Shown here piece after piece: positions 18,888-31,869 of a stretch of DNA of 64,000 nucleotides (its first letter is position 1; each line of letters starts with the position of its first letter). The stretch lies in NCBI GenBank assembly GCA_000514715.1, contig AZWL01000022.1, positions 130 through 64,129 of the forward strand. The letters run 5' to 3'. The translations under genes were made by a program, and so were the position numbers. The notes below the pieces were generated by a model. The model was given only the letters and a program-made list of their open reading frames with translations. It did not search any database and was not told where the DNA came from. The DNA is from Streptomyces sp. CNH099. Its GTDB lineage: Bacteria; Actinomycetota; Actinomycetes; Streptomycetales; Streptomycetaceae.

Positions 18888-20150
18888 ATGCCGCAGCCCG
18901 AACCGCAGCAGCCGCAGCCGCAGGCGTTCGCGCTCGACCCCGGGCTGCAGCGGTGGTGCGCGGAGCTGCGCGCGTTCGCCGCGCGGCGGCTCCGCCCGCT
19001 GGCCGCGGCGGGCGAGCCGGGCCGGGTCAACCGGCCGCTCCTCGCCGCGCTCGGCGCCCCGGGCGAGGACGGCGGACCCGGGCTGCTGGCCCGGGTGTTC
19101 CCCGACGCCGGACCGGTCTCCGCGCTCACGCTCTGCCTGCTGCGCGAGTCGCTGGCGCGCGAGTGCACCGAGGCCGAGACGGCACTCGCGCTGCAGGGCC
19201 TCGGCGCGTACCCCGTCGTGCAGGCCGGCACGCCCGAGCAGCGCCGCCGGTGGCTGCCGGAGGTGACGGCCGGCCGCGCGGTCGCCGCGTTCGCCCTGAC
19301 CGAGCCGGAGGCGGGCTCCGACGCGGCGGCGCTGCGGCTGGCCGCCGAGCCGGACGGGCCCGGGCGCTGGCGGCTGACCGGCGAGAAGAAGTGGATCTCC
19401 AACGCGCCCGAGGCCGACTTCGCCACCGTCTTCGCCCGCACCGGCCCGGCCGCCGACTCCCCGGCCACCGGCTCCCCGGCCACCGACTCCCCGGCCACCG
19501 GCTCCGCTGCCGCCGAGTCCGCCGCCGGCTCGCGCGGCACCGGCGCCCGCGGCGTCACCGCCTTCCTCGTCCCCGCCGACCGCCCCGGGCTGACCGGTGA
19601 GCCGCTGCACATGCTCAGCCCGCACCCCATCGGCACGCTGCGCTTCGACGGCGTCCCCGTGACCACCGCCGACGTGCTCGGCGAGGTCGGCGGCGGCTTC
19701 CGCACCGCCATGGCGACGCTCAACCTCTTCCGCCCCTCCGTCGGCGCCTTCGCCGTCGGCATGGCGCAGGCGGCGCTCGACGCGGCGCTGGCGCACGCCG
19801 AGCGGCGGCAGGCGTTCGGCGGGCCGCTCAAGGACCTGCAGTCCGTCGCGCACACCCTCGCCGAGACGGCCACCCGCGTCGAGGCGGCCCGGCTGCTGGT
19901 CTACGCGGCGGCCGCGGCGTACGACGCGGGCGCGCCGGACGTCGCCCGGCGGTCGGCGATGGCGAAGCTGCTGGCGACCGAGACCGCGCAGGCCGCCGTC
20001 GACGCGGCGGTGCAGGTCCACGGCGCCCGCGCGCTGGAGGCCGGGCACCTGCTGGAGCACCTGTACCGCGAGGTCCGCGCGCCGCGGATCTACGAGGGGG
20101 CGACGGAGGTGCAGCGGAGCATCATCGCCAGGGAGCTGTACCGCCGTTGA
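18888..20150 (+). CDS. Acyl-CoA dehydrogenase
   Basis: 420 aa flavoenzyme of the ACAD fold: LTEPEAGSDAAAL and GEKKWISNAPEADFATVFAR in the middle domain, and RQAFGGPLKDLQSVAHTLAE with VHGARALEAGHLLEHLYREVRAPRIYEGATEVQR in the C-terminal helical domain. It would introduce a double bond into the ring-derived CoA thioester during the beta-oxidation-like phase. An unusual loop at about residues 190-218 is built from repeats of DSPATGSPAT, encoded by tandem DNA repeats at about 19456-19512; it falls between two conserved strands. RidA follows 100 bp downstream on the same strand. Confidence 0.9.
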   Translation: MPQPEPQQPQPQAFALDPGLQRWCAELRAFAARRLRPLAAAGEPGRVNRPLLAALGAPGEDGGPGLLARVFPDAGPVSALTLCLLRESLARECTEAETALALQGLGAYPVVQAGTPEQRRRWLPEVTAGRAVAAFALTEPEAGSDAAALRLAAEPDGPGRWRLTGEKKWISNAPEADFATVFARTGPAADSPATGSPATDSPATGSAAAESAAGSRGTGARGVTAFLVPADRPGLTGEPLHMLSPHPIGTLRFDGVPVTTADVLGEVGGGFRTAMATLNLFRPSVGAFAVGMAQAALDAALAHAERRQAFGGPLKDLQSVAHTLAETATRVEAARLLVYAAAAAYDAGAPDVARRSAMAKLLATETAQAAVDAAVQVHGARALEAGHLLEHLYREVRAPRIYEGATEVQRSIIARELYRR

Positions 20151-20250
20151 CCGGCGTACGGGAACGTCCCCCGGCGCGGCCCCCGCCCGCCGACCGCACC
20201 CGTACCCCCGCCCTCCGCACCCCCGCCCACCGAAGGGAACAGCCGCCGCC

Positions 20251-20649
20251 GTGTCCGTCCACCGCATCAACCCCGCCGTCCTCGCCAAGCCCTCCGGCTT
20301 CAGCCACGCCGTCACCGCCACCGGCTCCACCCTCGTCTTCCTCGCCGGGCAGACCGCGCTCGACGGCGCCGGCCGGATCGTCGGCGAGACCCTCCCCGAG
20401 CAGTTCGAGCAAGCACTCGGCAACCTCCTCACCGCGCTGGCCGCCAGCGCCGGGGAGCCCGCCCACCTCACCCGCGTCACCGTCTACGCCACCGACCCCG
20501 AGGACTACCGCGCCCACACCGCCGAACTGGGCCGCATCTGGCGGCGGCGGGCCGGCGACACGTACCCGGCGATGGCGCTGATCGGCGTCACCCGGCTCTG
20601 GGACGCCGAGGCGCTGGTCGAGCTGGACGGGATCGCGGTGCTGCCCTAG
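20251..20649 (+). CDS. RidA-family enamine/imine deaminase
   Basis: 132 aa from GTG 20251. Features of the YjgF/RidA/UK114 family include AKPSGFSHAV, the TLVFLAGQTALDGAG strand-turn, the QFEQALGNLL helix and the C-terminal RLWDAEALVELDGIAV. RidA proteins hydrolyse reactive enamines and imines to ketones and ammonia. Here the pathway intermediate expected from the bifunctional oxygenase/reductase is itself a 2-amino-enoyl-CoA, an enamine, so a dedicated RidA that removes the amino group is chemically sensible. The conserved Arg expected in active RidA members is not clearly placed (a VTVYATD strand stands where family members often carry Arg), so it could be an imine-binding variant. Confidence 0.83.
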   Translation: MSVHRINPAVLAKPSGFSHAVTATGSTLVFLAGQTALDGAGRIVGETLPEQFEQALGNLLTALAASAGEPAHLTRVTVYATDPEDYRAHTAELGRIWRRRAGDTYPAMALIGVTRLWDAEALVELDGIAVLP

Positions 20650-20692
20650 CGGTGCTGCCCTGGCGGCGCTGCCCTGGCGGCGCTGGCCGGGC
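20637..20692 (+). repeat. 14-bp tandem repeat at the ridA 3' end
   Basis: Four consecutive 14-bp units (GGTGCTGCCCTAGC, GGTGCTGCCCTGGC, GGCGCTGCCCTGGC, and a diverged fourth). The first unit contains the ridA stop codon TAG; the others follow it. It looks like slippage duplication of the gene's last codons. Confidence 0.8.
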
Positions 20693-20859
20693 CGCACGGG
20701 CGCGGCGGGCCGGCGGCGCGGCGTCCGCAGGTCGCGGTCGGGCTACGGGATGGCCGCATTGCGGGACTCCGCAGGGCAACGAACTGGTGACCGGCGGGCA
20801 TCGTAGGTAGATTCGTGCACATCCCCAACCGCCGCAGGCAGAACAGAGGTTGCGCGCCG

Positions 20860-21756
20860 ATGGCAGACCGCCGGCCCGAGCTCGGCCGCTACGAGGCGCG
20901 CCTGCTGCTGTGGCTGCTGCGGGAGTCCGGCCACCGCCCCGACGTGCCCGTGCGCACCGCCGCCTTCGGCCGGGAGCAGAACAAGCCGGCGCTCGGCGTC
21001 TCCGCCGTCATCGCCGCGCTGGCGGACCGCGGTCTGGTGCACGTCCACGACTGGCCCGAGCACAACCCCGCCGACGCCTCCCTGTGCCCCGCGGGCCACG
21101 AGCGCGCGCTGCGCCTGGAGCGCGAGCGCCGCGACCCCGACGCCCGCCGCAGGTACGCCGAGGACGCCGTGCTGCGCTGGGCGTTCGAGCACCGCGGCGA
21201 CGACGCGCTGCCGCTGCGCGACTTCTTCGTGGCCGACCACGTCTTCTTCCACGGCGACGCGCTCGGCGCCGAGGAGGTCCTCACCGCGGCCCGCTCGTTA
21301 CAGTCCCACGGCCTGCTCGGCCTCACCGACGACGGCGCCTCCGGCGACCTGGTCACCGGGCAGGTCAAGCTCACCGAGCGCGGTCTGGACTGCGGCCACG
21401 CGGGCACCGGCCTCGCCGCGTTCCTGCGCCGCGAGCGGGACCGGCCGCCGCCCCCGGTGAACATCGGCACCGTCCAGGGCGACGTCACGTTCATCCACAA
21501 CAGCACCGTCCACGTCGTCGGCAGGCTGGCCGACCAGCTCGCCGGCCTGGGCCCCGCGCTCGGACTCGACGAGGAGCGGCTGCGGCGGCTGCTGCGGGAC
21601 GCCGACGACATGCGCCGCGCGGCCGAGGAGGACCGGCCCGGCCGGCTGCGGGCGCTGTTCGACCGGATCAGCCACGAGCTGGGCAGCGCCCCGGACACCA
21701 GCGGCCGGCAGCTGCTGCTCGAATCGGCACGACAGGTCGGCGGCCTGCTCGGCTAG
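20860..21756 (+). CDS. Double winged-helix-like protein with Gly-rich strand motif
   Basis: 298 aa from ATG 20860; a GTG at 20815 would add 15. I do not recognise a named family. Residues 1-70 (ARLLLWLLRES ... VIAALADRGLVHV) and about 95-165 (DFFVADHVFFHG ... SLQSHGLLGLTDDG) each read like a winged helix-turn-helix unit. Residues 200-221 carry NIGTVQGDVTFI and NSTVHVVG, a strand motif seen in proteins linked to STAND/AAA signalling ATPases. The C-terminus is helical. It is 36 bp upstream of the NTPase gene and probably forms one operon with it and the membrane sensor. DNA binding is plausible, not shown. Confidence 0.7.
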   Translation: MADRRPELGRYEARLLLWLLRESGHRPDVPVRTAAFGREQNKPALGVSAVIAALADRGLVHVHDWPEHNPADASLCPAGHERALRLERERRDPDARRRYAEDAVLRWAFEHRGDDALPLRDFFVADHVFFHGDALGAEEVLTAARSLQSHGLLGLTDDGASGDLVTGQVKLTERGLDCGHAGTGLAAFLRRERDRPPPPVNIGTVQGDVTFIHNSTVHVVGRLADQLAGLGPALGLDEERLRRLLRDADDMRRAAEEDRPGRLRALFDRISHELGSAPDTSGRQLLLESARQVGGLLG

Positions 21757-21792
21757 CCGGGACGCCGCCGCGCAACGGGAGGGAAGCGGAGC

Positions 21793-23821
21793 TTGACCCT
21801 GTACGGACGTGATGCCGTGCTGACCGAACTCGTACCCCGCATGGTGGGGCTGCACCCCAGCGGGAACAGGACGATACGGCAGGAGCCGCGCGGCGAGGTG
21901 CCCGCCCTGGTGCTCCACGGCCGGCACGGCGCCGGCCGCTCGGCGGTGCTGGCGGAGCTGCGCGGGGCGTACGCCGACCGCGTCCCCGTCGCCGTCGTGG
22001 ACTGCGCGGGCACGGCCGACGACGACGCCGCGGTCTCCAACACCTCGTCCACCGCCGAGCTGCTGACGGACCTGGCCCGCGGCCTGAGCGGGCACCGCCC
22101 CGGCTTCGGCCGGCTGCGGCTGCCCCGGCTGCTCACCGGCCTGGTGGCGGTCAGCGCCTGGCACCGGGGGGAGGCCGGCGAGCAGACGTGCGCCCGCGAG
22201 CGGGTCGCGGCGCTGCTCACCGACTGCGGGCTGGAGAAGGACCCGGAGCGGGCCCGCGCCTGGCCCGGCGACGTGCTCGACCTCGTCGACGGCTGGGGCA
22301 CCGACGACCTGGGGCCGATCGCCGCGGCGAGCGTCCGGCTCTTCACCGACCGGTACCTGGGCCGCCGCGAGAACCGGGCGATGCGCCGGTGGTACCTGGA
22401 CGTGGACGGCCCGCCCGGGGCGCGGGGCGACGACGTCGACGTGCTCACCGGCATCTCCCGCGCCTTCCACCTCGGCGACGACATCCGCCGCCGCACCGAG
22501 AGCTGTCTGGTCGAGGCGCTGCTGGAGGACCTGCGCGCCGCGTACACCGGATGGCGGCACCTCAACGCCGCGCCCCGCCCGCTGGCCCTCCTCGACAACG
22601 TCCACACCCCCGCCGGCGGGCACCTGCTCGACCTGCTGCTCGCCCGGCGCCTCGACGCCGCCGACCGGCCCGACCCGCTCGTCGTCGTCGCCACCTCGCT
22701 CGGCGAGCCGCGGGGCGAGCGGTTCGCCGGCGCGGCCCGGTGCACCTTCGCCGACGTGCCCGGGCTGGCCGGCTGGCGCCGGCCCGTACGCGGTTCGTCC
22801 GGCGCCGGGCTCGTCACCCTGCCGCTGCCGTCGCTCGACCGCGACGAGCTGCTGACGATGCTGCGCGTCGGCACGGAGTGGGGGGTGCGCCAGGAGGTGG
22901 CCCGCGCGGTGCACCGGTTCACCGGCGGCAGCCCGCTGGGCTGCCGCATGTTCTACGACGCCCTCGAAGCGGCGCCGGAGCCGCCGAGCGTCGAGCCGCA
23001 CGAGCTGGCGCGGCTGCGGCTGGCGGGGGAGCACGTCACGGAGCAGATGCTCCACGCGCTCGTCCCCGACGCGGAGCTGAGCGGGTACCTCGTGCTGCTG
23101 TCCGTCGCGCAGGATCCCGCCGCGGCCCGGGCGCTGGCCGGCGCGTATCTGACCCGGGACCACCAGGCCGGCGCCGTCGAGGCGGTACGCAGCCACCTGC
23201 GCGCCGAGCAGTGGCCGCAGGCCGGCCGGCCGTTCGTCGCCGACGACTTCCTGCGCGCCGTGCTCGTGCACGAGCTGCGCCGCCGTCCGGCGGGCGCGAC
23301 CGACCCGCCGCTGTCCTGGCCGGAGCTGCACGAGCTGCTGCGCGCCCACCACGAGGACCGCGGCGAGCCGGCCGCCGCCCGGCACCACGCGCTGGCCGCG
23401 GGCCGCCCGGACGAGGCGGCCCGGTGGCTCGCCGACACCTTCCGCGACGCCGCCGCGGCGCGCTGGCTGGTGGACCTCTGGCACATCGCCACCGCCCCGC
23501 ACCCGCCGGACCCCGGCTGGGCCGACGCCTGCCGGGCGACGGCCTCGGGGGAGCGGGACGCGACGTTCGAGGGCGACTCCGTCCAGCGCTCCGTCAACCG
23601 GCTGCTGCACGCCGTGTGGTTCGCCGCCGACCCGCTGTCCGTACCGGACGCGCACCTGCGCGGCCGGGTCGGGCGGGAGCTGGACTTCCTGTCGCTGAAG
23701 CACCCGACAGGCAACAGCACGCTGTACGACGCGTCGCAGGAGTGGCCGGCGGCGATCAAGGACCTGCGCACGCCGGGCTTGGCCGTGGGGGACGGGGCCG
23801 GCGGCGAGGAGGGGAGAGGTC

Positions 23822-23835
<14 letters not shown>
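21793..23835 (+). CDS. STAND-like P-loop NTPase with Arg-substituted Walker A
   Basis: 680 aa from TTG 21793, with GGGAGGGAAG upstream. Near the N-terminus the P-loop reads GRHGAGRS (43-50), where the usual Lys is Arg49. A Walker-B-like hydrophobic strand ends in Asp268 (PLALLDNVH). A sensor-like VVVATSLGEP follows, and TGGSPLG (377-383) matches the GxP motif of STAND NTPases. The last 250 residues are alpha-helical and rich in Ala/Arg, without clear TPR or WD repeats. STAND proteins switch on by ligand-driven oligomerisation. Its stop overlaps the start of the membrane PBP-like gene by 14 bp, so the two are coupled. Whether it hydrolyses ATP is uncertain given the Lys change. Confidence 0.75.
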
Positions 23836-28454
<4,619 letters not shown>

Positions 28455-28471
28455 CCCCACCCCGCCCCGGA

Positions 28472-28504
28472 CCCCGCGCCCTCCCCGGGAGGGCGCGGGG
28501 TTTT
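28472..28504 (+). terminator. Rho-independent terminator of acnA
   Basis: CCCCGCGCCCT and AGGGCGCGGGG form an 11-bp perfect stem around a 7-nt C/G loop, followed at once by TTTT, 17 bp after the acnA stop. Confidence 0.9.
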
Positions 28505-28564
28505 CCATCAGCCACCAGGGGGCGCCACCGGCCGCCGCCGACTGCTCCAGAAAGACGTCCTCAC

Positions 28565-28834
28565 ATGCCCTCTTCCCGTAATGAAGTGCAACACGTCGCG
28601 CTCAGGCATCTGCAGAGCGTCTATCAGGGTGAGTCCTACACCTTTGTGATGCCGAACGAAATGACCGAGGAGTTCGGAACTGTCTGGACCGTGGGTTTCG
28701 ACACTCGGGAGCACCTGGACACCGGTGACATCACCAAGGCTCCGCTGGTGCGTGTCCTCGTCGTCCCGAAAGACGGCTCCAGCCCGCACTTCCCGCACAC
28801 CACGCTGCCGCTGAGTGAGTACGTCGCGGCTTGA
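28565..28834 (+). CDS. Small YrhB/Imm35-like protein
   Basis: 89 aa. The sequence reads an N-terminal helix (HVALRHLQSVY), then WTVGFDTREHLDTGD and a C-terminal LPLSEYV. This resembles YrhB-domain (immunity protein 35-like) proteins, in which a strand pair with a LxTGD turn and a final PxxEY are typical. Some are immunity proteins of polymorphic toxins; many stand alone with unknown roles. No toxin gene is adjacent. GTCCTCACATG gives no strong ribosome site. It sits between the acnA terminator and the ngc promoter region. Confidence 0.5.
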   Translation: MPSSRNEVQHVALRHLQSVYQGESYTFVMPNEMTEEFGTVWTVGFDTREHLDTGDITKAPLVRVLVVPKDGSSPHFPHTTLPLSEYVAA

Positions 28835-29336
28835 GGCGGGACGGTGACCGGCCCCCGGTGGGCCGCGCCGCCCGGCGTGGGGAAGAAGGTGACGCTCCAC
28901 GCGACCCTTGCCGTTCCCGGGAACGTCTCGATCCCCTTCCACCCGGCCACCGACGATCCTGACGCCGCCCCTGCACCCCGGGCCGAGGTGGGCGGTGCCC
29001 GGACCTGCCGGACACGGTCTTCAAAAGGCTGGACCAATGACGGCCGGGGCGCCCGAAAGGGGTGTTCCGGCCGACCGGGTGCGGGTACGGCCGTACCGCG
29101 TTTCCCGCAGGTCTCAAGTCGGGAAATACTCTCGACGAACCTTGTATTCGATCTTGATAAGGGGGCGCCGAGTGGACTATACCTGTCCGCACCCGGCGGC
29201 GCCCCCAACCCTCCGGAGCAGCACCCTGCACCACTCACGTATCAGCTGACCGCGGTAATCGGCTCCTGCATCTGAAGCACGTCGCGTCGGGGATCCGGTA
29301 CACCGCCTGAGTCCTGGAGAGAGTGAGGACTTGAGC
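28835..29336. other. 502-bp non-coding region upstream of the sugar-importer operon
   Basis: No open frame here has plausible codon structure or a recognisable product. The left 300 bp are ordinary GC-rich DNA. The right part (about 29120-29190) is notably AT-richer and contains the candidate promoter and DasR-like site for the importer genes; a roughly 150-nt leader would follow. Confidence 0.6.
29154..29186 (+). promoter_or_regulatory. Candidate ngcE promoter with overlapping DasR-like site
   Basis: TTGATA (29154-29159) and TATACC (29178-29183) are spaced by 18 bp, a good sigma70-type pair. AGTGGACTATACCTGT (29171-29186) matches the DasR responsive element ACTGGTCTAGACCACT/AGTGG... pattern at about 12 of 16 positions and overlaps the -10, as expected of a repressor site for amino-sugar uptake. 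Confidence 0.5.
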
Positions 29337-30758
29337 ATGGGATCCAACTCGCATGTCGGTCGCCGCGATCTGATCAAGCGGGCCGTGGCCCTCGGCCTGA
29401 TCTCCGTCCCCACCGTCAGTGCTCTGTCGGCGTGTGCCAGCGGTGGCGACGACGACAACGGCGGCGGCGCGAAGGGTGAGAAAACCGACAAGAACCCACT
29501 CGGCGTGGACAAGAACGCCGGCCTGGAAGTACTGATGTTCGACGGCGGCTTCGGTACGAAATACATCGATGACGACGCCACCGCTTTCCAGAAGAACTTC
29601 GGCAAGGTCGACACCAGCTCGACGGAGAAGATCCAGTCGAAGGTCCAGGGCCGGATGGCGGCCGGCGACCCGCCGGACCTCATCAACAACTCGGGCGACG
29701 AGGCCATGGACGTGCCCGCGCTCATCACCCGCGGTCAGCTGGCGGACCTCACCCCGCTGCTCGACGCACCGTCGATCGACGACCCCGAGAAGACGGTCCG
29801 CGAGACGCTGCGCGACGGCACCGTCGAGATGGGCCAGTACGGTGACGAGAAGGTCTACCGGATGAACATCGCCTACTCGGTGTTCGGGCTCTGGTATTCC
29901 CAGAAGCTGCTGGACGACAACGGCTGGGAGTACCCGAAGACCTGGGACGACATGCTCGCCATCTGCGCGGACGCGAAGAAGCAGGGCATTGCCGGCTTCG
30001 CGTACACCGGCGTCTACCCCCAGTACCTGGCGTTCAGCATGCTGCCGATGATCGGCAAGGTCGGCGGTGTGGAGGTGCTCAACGCGATCGACAACCTCGA
30101 ACCCAACGCCTGGAAGCACGACGCGGTCAAGGCCGTCATGGAGGCGCACTACGAGCTGTACGACAAGGGCTACGTCCTGAAGAACTCCCCGGGCAAGACG
30201 CACACCGACGTCCAGACCGACTGGACCGAGCGCGGCAACTGCATCTTCATCCCGAACGGCTCCTGGGTGGAGAACGAGTCCAAGGACACCACGCCCCCGG
30301 ACTTCCAGATGGCCGTCTCCCCGTCGCCGAACCTGGACAGCTCGGACGCGATGCCCTTCGAGACCATCTGGGCGCAGGCAGGCGAGCCCTTCATCGTGCC
30401 GGCGAAGGGCAAGAACGCCCTGGGTGCCATGGAGTTCCTGCGGAACATGCTGAGCAAGAAGTCCGCGGCGGGCTTCACCGAGCTGGTGTCGTCCCTCGCC
30501 TGCGTCGAGGGCTCGGAGGAGGGCCTGCAACTCGGCACCGGGCTCAGCACCGCCGTCGGCCTCCTCGACAGGGCCGGCGAGAACTTCCTCAACCCCCGGT
30601 TCCCGGACTGGTACCCGACCCCGTACCGGGAGAAGATCGTCTTCGTCTGGGGCGACATGATGAAGGGCGGCATCAAGCCCGACGAGGCCGTCAACAAGAT
30701 CCAGGAGATCGCCGACGAGACCGCCGCCGACGACAGCATCAAGAAGTACAAGCACTGA
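29337..30758 (+). CDS. ngcE: Sugar ABC importer substrate-binding lipoprotein, NgcE-like
   Basis: 473 aa from ATG 29337, which has GAGGA at the right distance; the TTG at 29331 does not. The N-terminus combines a twin-arginine motif (RRDLIK at 9-14) with a lipobox ending at Cys33 (LSAC), so it should be a lipoprotein exported by Tat or Sec. The mature part is a cluster-B solute-binding protein. Gene order (binding protein, two permeases, ROK regulator, xylFGH, dxs) matches, from memory, S. coelicolor SCO6005-SCO6013, where SCO6005-6007 is NgcEFG, an N-acetylglucosamine/chitobiose-type importer. No ATPase gene is present; the shared ATPase MsiK is expected to serve in trans. Confidence 0.8.
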   Translation: MGSNSHVGRRDLIKRAVALGLISVPTVSALSACASGGDDDNGGGAKGEKTDKNPLGVDKNAGLEVLMFDGGFGTKYIDDDATAFQKNFGKVDTSSTEKIQSKVQGRMAAGDPPDLINNSGDEAMDVPALITRGQLADLTPLLDAPSIDDPEKTVRETLRDGTVEMGQYGDEKVYRMNIAYSVFGLWYSQKLLDDNGWEYPKTWDDMLAICADAKKQGIAGFAYTGVYPQYLAFSMLPMIGKVGGVEVLNAIDNLEPNAWKHDAVKAVMEAHYELYDKGYVLKNSPGKTHTDVQTDWTERGNCIFIPNGSWVENESKDTTPPDFQMAVSPSPNLDSSDAMPFETIWAQAGEPFIVPAKGKNALGAMEFLRNMLSKKSAAGFTELVSSLACVEGSEEGLQLGTGLSTAVGLLDRAGENFLNPRFPDWYPTPYREKIVFVWGDMMKGGIKPDEAVNKIQEIADETAADDSIKKYKH

Positions 30759-30774
30759 AGCGCGGATCCAGTCG

Positions 30775-31833
30775 GTGAGCGAACGAGATGGGGGCGTCGG
30801 GATGACGGACGGCGGCCGTGCCGCGACGAAAGTCGGCGATCCCGGGAAATCGGCGGAGAAGCCGTCTCCGCCGAGGTCGCGGAAAGAGAGCTTCCGCAGT
30901 TCCCCCCGGTACCGGACCTTCGTCAAGTACCGGTTCGTCACGGGATTCCTCATCATCCCCTTCGGGCTGTACGCGGTGTTCGTCATCTCGCCGTTCGTCC
31001 AGACCTTCTACTACTCGTTCACCGACTGGACAGGTTTCAGCAGCGATTTCAACATGGTGGGGTTCGAGAACTACTCCAGGCTGCTGGACGACGAGACCTT
31101 CTGGGCCGCCGTCCGCAACAACCTGGTCCTCGCCCTCGCCGTACCGTTCGTGACCCTCAGCCTCGGGCTGTTCTTCGCCTTCATGCTCACCGTCGGCGGC
31201 CGGCACAAGAGAGGGGAGGCCGTCTCCGGGGTCAGGGGCGCGAAGACGTACAAGATCGTGTACTTCTTCCCGCAGGCCCTGTCCATCGCGGTGATCGCGG
31301 CCCTGTGGGGCTACATCTTCAAGCCCGACGTCGGCCTGCTCGACCCCGTCCTGCCCGGGGCGCTGTCGCCCAACGGCGGCTGGCTGGCCGACTCGTCGTT
31401 CGCCCTGTGGGCCGTGATGATCGTGATGTGCTGGGCCATGGTCGGCTTCTTCGTGGTCCTCTTCTCCGCGGCCATCGGCCAGATCCCGAAGGAGATCTAC
31501 GAGTCCGCCCTGCTGGACGGCGCGAGCCGGGCGGTGACCTTCTTCCGGATCACCCTGCCGCTCATCCGCGACACCGTGCAGACCGGCTGGGTCTACATGG
31601 GGATCATGGCGCTCGGCGCGGAGTCGTTCGCCGTCGTCAACATCATCACCCAGGGGCCGGGCGGACCCGAGGACTCCACCATGGTGCTCGGCGTCTACCT
31701 CTGGCAGACGGGCTTCGCCCAGGCGCAGGCCGGGCGGGGGGCGGCGATGGGCGTCGCGCTGTTCATCCTCACCATGATCCTCGCGATCGCCGCGCTGTCC
31801 GTCGGCCGTCGCCGCGACCGCATCGAGTACTGA
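30775..31833 (+). CDS. ngcF: Sugar ABC importer permease, NgcF-like
   Basis: 352 aa from GTG 30775; ATG 30802 with GGGGG upstream would remove nine residues. After a charged N-terminal tail of about 50 residues come six predicted membrane segments (FLIIPFGLYAVFVISPF onward) and the coupling-helix EAA-type motif ESALLDGASRAVTFFRITLP, which docks to the ATPase. It forms a membrane heterodimer with the next gene product. It starts 16 bp after ngcE. Confidence 0.85.
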   Translation: MSERDGGVGMTDGGRAATKVGDPGKSAEKPSPPRSRKESFRSSPRYRTFVKYRFVTGFLIIPFGLYAVFVISPFVQTFYYSFTDWTGFSSDFNMVGFENYSRLLDDETFWAAVRNNLVLALAVPFVTLSLGLFFAFMLTVGGRHKRGEAVSGVRGAKTYKIVYFFPQALSIAVIAALWGYIFKPDVGLLDPVLPGALSPNGGWLADSSFALWAVMIVMCWAMVGFFVVLFSAAIGQIPKEIYESALLDGASRAVTFFRITLPLIRDTVQTGWVYMGIMALGAESFAVVNIITQGPGGPEDSTMVLGVYLWQTGFAQAQAGRGAAMGVALFILTMILAIAALSVGRRRDRIEY

Positions 31834-31869
31834 GCATCGAGTGCCGAGCACGATCCGGAAGGCCAGGTC

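Noticed and set aside
18761-19873. Upstream extension of the CoA-ligase reading frame
   Set aside because: It is the antisense shadow of the acyl-CoA dehydrogenase; ligase similarity begins at the ATG at 18760.
28844-29275. 143-codon open frame upstream of the sugar importer
   Set aside because: No ribosome site, no recognisable family, and it runs through the candidate promoter; treated as non-coding.
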